64,000 nucleotides of DNA, taken from Amblyomma americanum. Taxonomy: Eukaryota > Arthropoda > Arachnida > Ixodida > Ixodidae. Of this stretch, positions 35,679 through 47,070 are shown piece by piece (position 1 is the first letter of the stretch; each line of letters begins with the position of its first letter). Below the pieces are notes generated by a model. The model did no database searches. It saw only the letters and a list, made by a program, of their open reading frames with translations, and had not been told where the DNA came from. The DNA lies in the NCBI RefSeq assembly GCF_052857255.1, contig NW_027526692.1, positions 1-64,000 on the forward strand, given 5' to 3'. A program made the translations under genes and the position numbers.

Positions 35679-36704
35679 TTCGCTGTATTAAGCAAGAATA
35701 CATGCTTTTCGCGCAGTTATAAGAGAAAAAGTTTTGACGCGTATCAGAGGAACACTTGTAAAACCGATGTGTTGTGATTTAGCTCATTTCGGTCTAAAAC
35801 AGCTTGTTTCGCTGTATTAAGCAAGAAAACATGCTTTTCGCGCAGTTATAGGAGAAAAAGTTTTGACGCGTATCAGAGGAGCCACTTGTAAAACCGATGT
35901 GTTGTGATTTAGCTCGTTTCGGTCTAAAACAGCTTGTTTCGCTGTATTAAGCAAGAATACATGCTTTTCGCGCAGTTATAAGAGAAAAAGTTTTGACGAG
36001 TATCACGTGGAACACTTGTAATACCGATGTGTTGTGATTTAGCTCGTTTCGGTTTAAAAGAGCTTGTTTCGCTGTATTAAGCAAGAATACATGCTTTTCG
36101 CGCAGTTATAAGAGAAAAAGTTTTGACGCGTATCAGAGGAACACTTGTAAAACCGATGTGTCCAGATTTAGCTCGTTTCGGTCTGAAACAGCTTGTTTCG
36201 TTGTATTAAGCACGAATACATGCTTTTCGCGCAGTTATAAGAGAAAAAGTTTAGACGCGTATCAGAGGAACACTTGTAAAACCGATGTGTTTTGATTTAG
36301 CTCGTTTCGGTGTAAAACAGCTTGTTTCGTAGTATTAAGCAAGAATACATGGTTTTCGCGCAGTTATAAGAGAAAAAGTTTTGACGCGTATCAGAGGAAC
36401 ACTTGTAAAACCTTTGTGTTGTGATTTAGCTCGTTTCGGTCTAAAACAGCTTGTTTCGTTGTATTAAGCAAGAATACATGCTTTTCGCGCAGTTATAAGA
36501 GAGAAAGTTTTGACGAGTATCACGTGGATACTTGTAAAACCGATGTGTTCAGATTTAGATCGTTTCGGTCTAAAACAGCTTGTTTCGTTGTATTAAGCAA
36601 GAATACATGCTTTACGCGCAGTTATAGAAGAAAAAGTTTTGACGCGTATCAGAGAGACACTTGTAAAACCGATGTGTTGTGATTTAGCTCGTTTCGGTCT
36701 AAAA

Positions 36705-36770
36705 CAGCTTGTTTCGCTGTATTAAGCAAGAATACATGCTTTTCGCGCAGTTATAAGAGAAAAAATTTAA
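36705..36770 (+). repeat. Truncated 66-bp monomer, copy 8
   Basis: It has one A fewer at the junction (GAGAAAAAATTT). The upstream unit has TTACGCGCAG rather than TTACGAGCAG. This shorter subtype is shared with copies 10 and 11. Confidence 0.9.
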
Positions 36771-38833
36771 CAGCTTGTTTCGCTGTATTAAGCAGGAATA
36801 CATGCTTTTCGCGCAGTTATAAGAGAGAAAGTTTTGACGCGTATTAGAGAGACACTTGTAAAACCGATGTGTTGTGATTTAGCTCGTTTCGGTCTAAAAC
36901 AACTTGTTTCGTTAGACTAAGCAAAAATACATGCTTTTCGCGCAGTTATAAGAGAAAAAAGTTTTGACGCGTATCAGAGGAACACTTGTAAAACCGATGT
37001 GTTGTGATTTAGCTCATTTCGGTCTAAAACAGCTTGTTTCGCTGTATTAAGCAAGAATACATGCTTTTCGCGCAGTTATAAGAGAAAAAGTTTTGACGCG
37101 TGTCAGAGGGACACTTGTAAAACCGATGTGTTCAAATTTAGCTCGTTTCGGTCTAAAACAGCTTGTTTCGTTGTATTAAGCACGAATACATGCTTTTCGC
37201 GCAGTTATAAGAGAAAAAGTTTTGAGTATCACGTGGAACACTTGTAATACCGATGTGTTGTGATTTAGCTCGTTTCGGTTTAAAAGAGCTTGTTTCGCTG
37301 TATTAAGCAAGAATACATGCTTTTCGCGCAGTTATAAGAGAAAAAGTTTTGACGCGTATCAGAGGAACACTTGTAAAACCGATGTGTAGTGATTTAACTC
37401 ATTTCGGTCTAAAACAGCTTGTTTCGCTTTATAAGCAAGAATACATGCTTTTCGCGCAGTTATAGGAGAAAAAGTTTTGACGCGTATCAGAGGAACACTT
37501 GTAAAACCGATGTGTTGTGATTTAGCTCGTTTCGGTCTAAAACAGCCTGTTTCGCTGTATTAAGCAAGAATACATGCTTTTCGCGCAGTTATAAGAGAAA
37601 AAGTTTTGACGCGTATCAGAGGAACACTTGTAAAACCGATGTGTTGTGATTTAGCTCGTTTCGGTCTAAAACAGCTTGTTTCGCTGTATTAAGCAAGAAT
37701 ACATGCTTTTCGCGCAGTTATAAGAGAAAAAGTTTTGACGAGTATCACGTGGATACTTGTAAAACCGATGTGTTCAGATTTAGCTCGTTTCGGTCTAAAA
37801 CAGCTTGTTTCGTTGTATTAAGCACGAATACATGCTTTTCGCGCAGTAATAAGAGAAAAATTTTTGACGAGTATCACGTGGAACACTTGTAATACCGATG
37901 TGTTGTGATTTAGCTCGTTTCGGTTTAAAACAGCTTGCTTCGCTGTATTAAGCAAGAATACATGCTTTTCGCGCAGTTATAAGAGAAAAAGTTTTGACGC
38001 GTATCAGAGGAACACTTGTAAAACCGATGTGTTCAGATTTAGCTCGTTTCGGTCTGAAACAGCTTGTTTCGTTGTATTAAGCACGAATACATGCTTTTCG
38101 CGCAGTTATAAGAGAAAAAGTTTAGACGCGTATCAGAGGAACACTTGTAAAACCGATGTGTTTTGATTTAGCTCGTTTCGGTGTAAAACAGCTTGTTTCG
38201 TAGTATTAAGCAAGAATACATGCTTTTCGCGCAGTTATAAGAGAAAAAGTTTTGACGCGTATTAGAGGAACACTTGTAAAACCTTTGTGTTGTGATTTAG
38301 CTCGTTTCGGTCTAAAACAGCTTGTTTCGCTGTATTAAGCAAGAATACATGCTTTTCGCGCAGTTATAAGAGAAAAAGTTTTGACGCGTTTCACAGGGAC
38401 ACTTGTAAAACCGATGTGTTCAGATTTAGCTCGTTTCGGTCTAAAACAACTTGTTTCGTTGTATTAAGCACGAATACATGCTTTACGCGCAGTTATAGAA
38501 GAAAAAGTTTTGACGCCTATTAGACAGAAACTTGTAAAACCGATGTGTTATGATTTAGCTCGTTTCGGTCTAAAACAGCTTGTTTCGTTGTATTAAGCAA
38601 GAATACATGCTTTTCGCGCAGTTATAAGAGAGAAAGTTTTGACGAGTATCACGTGGATACTTGCAAAACCGATGTGTTCAGATTTAGATCGTTTCGGTCT
38701 AAAACAGCTTGTTTCGTTGTATTAAGCAAGAATACATGCTTTACGAGCAGTTATAGAAGAAAAAGTTTTGACGCGTATCAGAGAGACACTTGTAAAACCG
38801 ATGTGTTGTGATTTAGCTCGTTTCGGTCTAAAA

Positions 38834-38900
38834 CAGCTTGTTTCGCTGTATTAAGCAAGAATACATGCTTTTCGCGCAGTTATAAGAGAAAAAAATTTAA
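38834..38900 (+). repeat. Truncated 67-bp monomer, copy 9
   Basis: It is 5,167 bp from copy 7, with identical flanking variants including TGTTGGGATTT. Confidence 0.9.
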
Positions 38901-41871
38901 CAGCTTGTTTCGCTGTATTAAGCAGGAATACATGCTTTTCGCGCAGTTATAAGAGAGAAAGTTTTGACGCGTATTAGAGAGACACTTGTAAAACCGATGT
39001 GTTGGGATTTAGCTCGTTTCGGACTAAAACAGCTTGTTTCGTTAGACTAAGCAAGAATACATGCTTTTCGCGCAGTTATAAGAGAAAAAAGTTTTGACGC
39101 GTATCAGAGGAACACTTGTAAAACCGATGTGTTGTGATTTAGCTCATTTCGGTCTAAAACAGCTTGTTTCGCTGTATTAGGCAAGAATACATGCTTTTCG
39201 CGCAGTTATAAGAGAAAAAGTTTTGACGCGTGTCAGAGGGACACTTGTAAAACCGATGTGTTCAGATTTAGCTCGTTTCGGTCTAAAACAGCTTGTTTCG
39301 TTGTATTAAGCACGAATACGTGCTTTTCGCGCAGTTATAAGAGAAAAAGTTTAGACGCGTATCAGAGGAACACTTGTAAAACCGATGTTTTGTGATTTAG
39401 CTCGTTTCGGTCTAAAACAGCTTGTTTCGTTGTATTAAGCAAGAATACAGGCTTTCGCGCAGTTATAAGAGAAAAAGATTTGACGCGTATCAGAGGAACA
39501 CTTGTAAAACCTTTGTGTTGTGATTTAGCTCGTTTCGGTCTAAAACAGCTTGTTTCGCTGTATTAAGCAAGAATACATGCTTTTCGCGCAGTTATAAGAG
39601 AAAAAGTTTTGACGCGTATTAGAGAGACACTTGTAAAACCGATGTGTTGTGATTTAGCTCGTTTCGGTCTAAAACAGCTTGTTTCGTTGTATTAAGCAAG
39701 AATACATGCTTTTCGCGCAGTTATAAGAGAAAAAGTTTTGACGAGTATCACGTGGATACTTGTAAAACCGATGTGTTCAGATTTAGCTCGTTTCGGTCTT
39801 AAACAGCTTGTTTCGTTGTATTAAGCACGAATACGTGCTTTTCGCGCAGTTATAAGAGAAAAAGTTTAGACGCGTATCAGAGGAAATCTTGTAAAACCGA
39901 TGTGTTGTGATTTAGCTCGTTTCGGTCTAAAACAGCTTGTTTCGTTAGACTAAGCAAGAATACATGCTTTTCGCGCAGTTATAAGAGAAAAAAGATTTGA
40001 CGCGTATCAGAGGAACACTTGTAAAACCGATGTGTTGTGATTTAGCTCATTTCGGTCTAAAACAGCTTGTTTCGCTGTATTAAGCAAGAATACATGCTTT
40101 TCGCGCAGTTATAAGAGAAAAAGTTTTGACGCGTGTCAGAGGGACACTTGTAAAACCGATGTGTTCAGATTTAACTCGTTTCGGTCTAAAACAGCTTGTT
40201 TCGTTGTATTAAGCACGAATACGTGCTTTTCGCGCAGTTATAAGAGAAAAAGTTTAGACGCGTATCAGAGGAACATTTGTAAAACCGATGTTTTGTGATT
40301 TAGCTCGTTTCGGTCTAAAACAGCTTGTTTCGTTGTATTAAGCAAGAATACATGCTTTTCGCGCAGTTATAAGAGAAAAAGTTTTGACGCGTATCAGAGG
40401 ATCACTTGTAAAACCTTTGTGTTGTGATTTAGCTCGTTTCGGTCTAAAACAGCTTGTTTCGCTGTATTAAGCAAGAATACATGCTTTTCGCGCAGTTATA
40501 AGAGAAAAAGTTTTGACGCGTATTAGAGAGACACTTGTAAAACCGATGTGTTGTGATTTAGCTCGTTTCGGTCTAAAACAGCTTGTTTCGTTGTATTAAG
40601 CAAGAATACATGCTTTTCGCGCAGTTATAAGAGAAAACGTTTTGACGAGTATCACGTGGATACTTGTAAAACCGATGTGTTCAGATTTAGCTCGTTTCGG
40701 TCTTAAACAGCTTGTTTCGTTGTATTAAGCACGAATACATGCTTTTCGCGCAGTTATAAGAGAAAAAGTTTTGACGAGTATCACGTGGAACACTTGTAAT
40801 ACCGATGTGTTGTGATTTAGCTCGTTTCGGTTTAAAAGAGCTTGTTTCGCTGTATTAAGCAAGAATACATGCTTTTCGCGCAGTTATAAGAGAAAAAGTT
40901 TTGACGCGTATCAGAGGAACACTTGTAAAACCGATGTGTTGTGATTTAGCTCATTTCGGTCTAAAACAGCTTGTTTCGCTGTATTAAGCAAGAAAACATG
41001 CTTTTCGCGCAGTTATAGGAGAAAAAGTTTTGACGCGTATCAGAGGAGCCACTTGTAAAACCGATGTGTTGTGATTTAGCTCGTTTCGGTCTAAAACAGC
41101 TTGTTTCGCTGTATTAAGCAAGAATACATGCTTTTCGCGCAGTTATAAGAGAAAAAGTTTTGACGAGTATCACGTGGAACACTTGTAATACCGATGTGTT
41201 GTGATTTAGCTCGTTTCGGTTTAAAAGAGCTTGTTTCGCTGTATTAAGCAAGAATACATGCTTTTCGCGCAGTTATAAGAGAAAAAGTTTTGACGCGTAT
41301 CAGAGGAACACTTGTAAAACCGATGTGTCCAGATTTAGCTCGTTTCGGTCTGAAACAGCTTGTTTCGTTGTATTAAGCACGAATACATGCTTTTCGCGCA
41401 GTTATAAGAGAAAAAGTTTAGACGCGTATCAGAGGAACACTTGTAAAACCGATGTGTTTTGATTTAGCTCGTTTCGGTGTAAAACAGCTTGTTTCGTAGT
41501 ATTAAGCAAGAATACATGGTTTTCGCGCAGTTATAAGAGAAAAAGTTTTGACGCGTATCAGAGGAACACTTGTAAAACCTTTGTGTTGTGATTTAGCTCG
41601 TTTCGGTCTAAAACAGCTTGTTTCGTTGTATTAAGCAAGAATACATGCTTTTCGCGCAGTTATAAGAGAGAAAGTTTTGACGAGTATCACGTGGATACTT
41701 GTAAAACCGATGTGTTCAGATTTAGATCGTTTCGGTCTAAAACAGCTTGTTTCGTTGTATTAAGCAAGAATACATGCTTTACGCGCAGTTATAGAAGAAA
41801 AAGTTTTGACGCGTATCAGAGAGACACTTGTAAAACCGATGTGTTGTGATTTAGCTCGTTTCGGTCTAAAA

Positions 41872-41937
41872 CAGCTTGTTTCGCTGTATTAAGCAAGAAT
41901 ACATGCTTTTCGCGCAGTTATAAGAGAAAAAATTTAA
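41872..41937 (+). repeat. Truncated 66-bp monomer, copy 10
   Basis: It is 5,167 bp from copy 8 and has the same six-A junction. Confidence 0.9.
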
Positions 41938-42219
41938 CAGCTTGTTTCGCTGTATTAAGCAGGAATACATGCTTTTCGCGCAGTTATAAGAGAGAAAGTT
42001 TTGACGCGTATTAGAGAGACACTTGTAAAACCGATGTGTTGTGATTTAGCTCGTTTCGGTCTAAAACAACTTGTTTCGTTAGACTAAGCAAAAATACATG
42101 CTTTTCGCGCAGTTATAAGAGAAAAAAGTTTTGACGCGTATCAGAGGAACACTTGTAAAACCGATGTGTTGTGATTTAGCTCATTTCGGTCTAAAACAGC
42201 TTGTTTCGCTGTATTAAGC

Positions 42220-43340
42220 AAGAATACATGCTTTTCGCGCAGTTATAAGAGAAAAAGTTTTGACGCGTATTAGACACTTGTAAAACCGATGTGTTGTGAT
42301 TTAGCTCGTTTCGGTCTAAAACAGCTTGTTTCGTTGTATTAAGCAAGAATACATGCTTTTCGCGCAGTTATAAGAGAAAAAGTTTTGACGAGTATCACGT
42401 GGATACTTGTAAAACCGATGTGTTCAGATTTAGCTCGTTTCGGTCTTAAACAGCTTGTTTCGTTGTATTAAGCACGAATACATGCTTTTCGCGCAGTTAT
42501 AAGAGAAAAAGTTTTGACGCGTATCAGAGGAACACTTGTAAAACCGATGTGTTGTGATTTAGCTCGTTTCGGTCTAAAACAGCTTGTTTCGCTGTATTAA
42601 GCAAGAATACATGCTTTTCGCGCAGCTATAAGAGAAAAAGTTTTGACGCGTATCAGAGGAACACTTGTAAAACCGATGTGTTGTGATTTAGCTCGTTTCG
42701 GTCTAAAACCGCTTGTTTCGCTGTATTAAGCAAGAATACATGCTTTTCGCGCAGTTATAAGAGAAAAAGTTTTAAAGGCATGTCACAAGGACACTTGTAA
42801 AACCGATGTGTTCAGATTTACCTCGTTTCGGTCTAAAACAGCTTGTTTCGTTGGACTAAGCAAGAATACGTGCTTTTCGCGCAGTTATAAGAGAAAAAGT
42901 TTTGACGAGTATCACGTGGAACACTTGTAATACCGATGTGTTGTGATTTAGCTCGTTTCGGTCTAAAACAGCTTGATTCGCTGTATTAAGCAAGAATACA
43001 TGCTTTTCGCGCAGTTATAAAAGAAAAAGTTTTGACGCGTATCAGAGGAACACTTGTAAAACCGATGTGTTGTGATTTAGCCCATTTGGGTCTAAAACAG
43101 CTTGTTTCGCTGTATTAAGCAAGAATACATGCTTTTCGCGCAGTTATAAGAGAAAAAGTTTTGACGAGTATCACGTGGATACGTGTAAAACCGATGTGTT
43201 CAGATTTAGCTCGTTTCGGTCTAAAACAGCTTGTTTCGTTGTATTAAGCAAGAATACATGCTTTTCGCGCAGTTATAAGAGAAAAAGTTTTGACGCGTAT
43301 TAGAGAGACACTTGTAAAACCGATGTGTTGTGATTTAGCT
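42220..43340 (+). repeat. 1,547-bp-spaced repeat, copy 1
   Basis: The segment opens with a 125-bp unit carrying a 4-bp deletion (GCGTATTAGACACTTG, TAGAC at 42271). It then has H, R, CGCAGCTATAAG, K-class, GTTGGACTAAGC, A-class, TTGATTCGCTG and H units. The same order starts again at 43818. It has one private change, CCCATTTGGG near 43082. Confidence 0.8.
42717..42846 (+). repeat. Reference K-class monomer (130 bp, TTTAAAGGC)
   Basis: This class replaces the usual TTTTGACG with TTTTAAAGGCATGTCACAAG. It is normally followed by a unit starting TTTCGTTGGACTAAGC. Right-flank copies have TTTAAAGGC at 42771, 44318, 46706, 48761, 52884, 55981 and 63061. Left-flank copies, with GCTTTAAAGGCGTGTCACAG, lie at 184, 5731 and 8057. 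I found none between about 8.1 and 42.7 kb. Confidence 0.87.
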
Positions 43341-43767
43341 CGTTTCGGTCTAAAACAGCTTGTTTCGTTGTATTAAGCAAGAATACATGCTTTTCGCGCA
43401 CTTATAAGAGAAAAAGTTTTGACGAGTATCACGTGGATACTTGTAAAACCGATGTGTTCAGATTTAGCTCGTTTCGGTCAAAAACAGCTTGTTTCTTTGT
43501 ATTAAGCACGAATACATGCTTTTCGCGCAGTTAAAAGAGAAAAAGTTTTGACGAGTATCACGTGGAACACTTGTAAAACCGATGTGTTGTGATTTAGCTC
43601 ATTTCGGTCTAAAACAGCTTGTTTCGCTGTATTAAGCAAGAATACATGCTTTTCGCGCAGTTATAAGAGAAAAAGTTTTGACGCGTGTCAGAGGGACACT
43701 TGTAAAACCGATGTGTTCAAATTTAGCTCGTTTCGGTCTAAAACAGCTTGTTTCGTTGTATTAAGCA
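43340..43767 (+). repeat. Junction monomers with a hybrid unit
   Basis: This stretch between the two 1,547-bp-spaced copies holds an H unit, a GGTCAAAAACAG unit with TTTCTTTGTATT, and a hybrid near 43560-43610. The hybrid has A-class CACGTGGAACACTTG on the left but R-class TAAAACC, TTGTG and CTCATTTCGG on the right. A V-class unit with TTCAAATTTAGC and a TACGTGC unit follow. The hybrid looks like a recombination junction. Confidence 0.65.
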
Positions 43768-44887
43768 CGAATACGTGCTTTTCGCGCAGTTATAAGAGAA
43801 AAAGTTTTGACGCGTATTAGACACTTGTAAAACCGATGTGTTGTGATTTAGCTCGTTTCGGTCTAAAACAGCTTGTTTCGTTGTATTAAGCAAGAATACA
43901 TGCTTTTCGCGCAGTTATAAGAGAAAAAGTTTTGACGAGTATCACGTGGATACTTGTAAAACCGATGTGTTCAGATTTAGCTCGTTTCGGTCTTAAACAG
44001 CTTGTTTCGTTGTATTAAGCACGAATACATGCTTTTCGCGCAGTTATAAGAGAAAAAGTTTTGACGCGTATCAGAGGAACACTTGTAAAACCGATGTGTT
44101 GTGATTTAGCTCGTTTCGGTCTAAAACAGCTTGTTTCGCTGTATTAAGCAAGAATACATGCTTTTCGCGCAGCTATAAGAGAAAAAGTTTTGACGCGTAT
44201 CAGAGGAACACTTGTAAAACCGATGTGTTGTGATTTAGCTCGTTTCGGTCTAAAACCGCTTGTTTCGCTGTATTAAGCAAGAATACATGCTTTTCGCGCA
44301 GTTATAAGAGAAAAAGTTTTAAAGGCATGTCACAAGGACACTTGTAAAACCGATGTGTTCAGATTTACCTCGTTTCGGTCTAAAACAGCTTGTTTCGTTG
44401 GACTAAGCAAGAATACGTGCTTTTCGCGCAGTTATAAGAGAAAAAGTTTTGACGAGTATCACGTGGAACACTTGTAATACCGATGTGTTGTGATTTAGCT
44501 CGTTTCGGTCTAAAACAGCTTGATTCGCTGTATTAAGCAAGAATACATGCTTTTCGCGCAGTTATAAAAGAAAAAGTTTTGACGCGTATCAGAGGAACAC
44601 TTGTAAAACCGATGTGTTGTGATTTAGCCCATTTCGGTCTAAAACAGCTTGTTTCGCTGTATTAAGCAAGAATACATGCTTTTCGCGCAGTTATAAGAGA
44701 AAAAGTTTTGACGAGTATCACGTGGATACGTGTAAAACCGATGTGTTCAGATTTAGCTCGTTTCGGTCTAAAACAGCTTGTTTCGTTGTATTAAGCAAGA
44801 ATACATGCTTTTCGCGCAGTTATAAGAGAAAAAGTTTTGACGCGTATTAGAGAGACACTTGTAAAACCGATGTGTTGTGATTTAGCT
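43767..44887 (+). repeat. 1,547-bp-spaced repeat, copy 2
   Basis: This repeats 42.22-43.34 kb with the same marker order (TAGACAC 43818, CAGCTATAAG about 44170, K class 44318). It diverges near 44887, where it switches to CTCATTTCGG and the AGAAAACATGC unit known from 41.0 kb. Confidence 0.8.
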
Positions 44888-47070
44888 CATTTCGGTCTAA
44901 AACAGCTTGTTTCGCTGTATTAAGCAAGAAAACATGCTTTTCGCGCAGTTATAGGAGAAAAAGTTTTGACGCGTATCAGAGGAGCCACTTGTAAAACCGA
45001 TGTGTTGTGATTTAGCTCGTTTCGGTCTAAAACAGCTTGTTTCGCTGTATTAAGCAAGAATACATGCTTTTCGCGCAGTTATAAGAGAAAAAGTTTTGAC
45101 GCGTACCAGAGGAACACTTGTAAAACCGATGTGTTGTGATTTAGCTCGTTTCGGTCTAAAACAGCTTGTTTCGTTGTATTAAGCAAGAATACATGCTTTT
45201 CGCGCAGTTATAAGAGAAAAAGTTTTGACGCGTATCAGAGGAACACTTGTAAAACCGATGTGTCCAGATTTAGCTCGTTTCGGTCTGAAACAGCTTGTTT
45301 CGTTGTATTAAGCACGAATACATGCTTTTCGCGCAGTTATAAGAGAAAAAGTTTAGACGCGTATCAGAGGAACACTTGTAAAACCGATGTGTTTTGATTT
45401 AGCTCGTTTCGGTGTAAAACAGCTTGTTTCGTAGTATTAAGCAAGAATACATGGTTTTCGCGCAGTTATAAGAGAAAAAGTTTTGACGCGTATCAGAGGA
45501 ACACTTGTAAAACCTTTGTGTTGTGATTTAGCTCGTTTCGGTCTAAAACAGCTTGTTTCGTTGTATTAAGCAAGAATACATGCTTTTCGCGCAGTTATAA
45601 GAGAGAAAGTTTTGACGAGTATCACGTGGATACTTGTAAAACCGATGTGTTCAGATTTAGATCGTTTCGGTCTAAAACAGCTTGTTTCGTTGTATTAAGC
45701 AAGAATACATGCTTTACGCGCAGTTATAGAAGAAAAAGTTTTGACGCGTATCAGAGAGACACTTGTAAAACCGATGTGTTGTGATTTAGCTCGTTTCGGT
45801 CTAAAACAGCTTGTTTCGCTGTATTAAGCAAGAATACATGCTTTTCGCGCAGTTATAAGAGAAAAAATTTAACAGCTTGTTTCGCTGTATTAAGCAGGAA
45901 TACATGCTTTTCGCGCAGTTATAAGAGAGAAAGTTTTGACGCGTATTAGAGAGACACTTGTAAAACCGATGTGTTGTGATTTAGCTCGTTTCGGTCTAAA
46001 ACAACTTGTTTCGTTAGACTAAGCAAGAATACATGCTTTTCGCGCAGTTATAAGAGAAAAAAGTTTTGACGCGTATCAGAGGAACACTTGTAAAACCGAT
46101 TTGTTGTGATTTAGCTCATTTCGGTCTAAAACAGCTTGTTTCGCTGTATTAAGCAAGAATACATGCTTTTCGCGCAGTTATAAGAGAAAAAGTTTTGACG
46201 CGTATTAGACACTTGTAAAACCGATGTGTTGTGATTTAGCTCGTTTCGGTCTAAAACAGCTTGTTTCGTTGTATTAAGCAAGAATACATGCTTTTCGCGC
46301 AGTTATAAGAGAAAAAGTTTTGACGAGTATCACGTGGATACTTGTAAAACCGATGTGTTCAGATTTAACTCGTTTCGGTCTTAAACAGCTTGTTTCGTTG
46401 TATTAAGCACGAATACATGCTTTTCGCGCAGTTATAAGAGAAAAAGTTTTGACGCGTATCAGAGGAACACTTGTAAAACCGATGTGTTGTGATTTAGCTC
46501 GTTTCGGTCTAAAACAGCTTGTTTCGCTGTATTAAGCAAGAATACATGCTTTTCGCGCAGCTATAAGAGAAAAAGTTTTGACGCGTATCAGAGGAACACT
46601 TGTAAAACCGATGTGTTGTGATTTAGCTCGTTTCGGTCTAAAACCGCTTGTTTCGCTGTATTAAGCAAGAATACATGCTTTTCGCGCAGTTATAAGAGAA
46701 AAAGTTTTAAAGGCATGTCACAAGGACACTTGTAAAACCGATGTGTTCAGATTTACCTCGTTTCGGTCTAAAACAGCTTGTTTCGTTGGACTAAGCAAGA
46801 ATACGTGCTTTTCGCGCAGTTATAAGAGAAAAAGTTTTGACGAGTATCACGTGGAACACTTGTAATACCGATGTGTTGTGATTTAGCTCGTTTCGGTCTA
46901 AAACAGCTTGATTCGCTGTATTAAGCAAGAATACATGCTTTTCGCGCAGTTATAAAAGAAAAAGTTTTGACGCGTATCAGAGGAACACTTGTAAAACCGA
47001 TGTGTTGTGATTTAGCCCATTTCGGTCTAAAACAGCTTGTTTCGCTGTATTAAGCAAGAATACATGCTTT
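44870..47070 (+). repeat. Copy of 40.93-43.14 kb (offset ~3,935 bp)
   Basis: Markers AGAAAACATGC (about 44930 and 40995), GGTCTGAAAC (45287 and 41352), the truncation junction (45867 and 41932), the TATTAGACAC unit (46206 and 42271) and the K class (46706 and 42771) all match at 3,935-3,936 bp. It therefore spans the junction at 42.27 kb, showing that the junction already existed when this segment was duplicated. It holds the last truncated monomer in the window. Confidence 0.8.
45807..45872 (+). repeat. Truncated 66-bp monomer, copy 11 (last)
   Basis: It is 3,935 bp from copy 10 with the same six-A junction. No further truncated unit occurs from here to the window end. Confidence 0.9.

Larger units (their letters stand above)
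31736..37158 (+). repeat. ~5.4-kb HOR, copy 1
   Basis: This is a large unit of about 42 monomers, including two truncated monomers. Markers at 31961 (GTGTAGTG), 32889 (GGTCTG), 33728 (truncation), 36185 (GGTCTG) and 36765 (truncation) all recur in the next copy. It also carries rare variants found in both copies: TGTTGGGATTT, TTTCGGACTAA, ACAGGCTTTCGCGC, GAGGAAATCTTG, GAGGATCACTTG and AGAAAACATGC. Confidence 0.87.
37159..42267 (+). repeat. ~5.4-kb HOR, copy 2 with a two-monomer deletion
   Basis: This directly adjacent copy starts at an offset of 5,423 bp (37384 against 31961). From about 37.68 kb the offset becomes 5,167 bp, so two monomers (256 bp, including the GAATATGTGC unit) are missing here. 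After that the offset stays at 5,167 bp through 38056, 38895, 41352 and 41932. One private base change is AAAACGTTTTGACG near 40636. The copy ends near 42267 with a switch to GCGTATTAGACAC. Confidence 0.87.
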
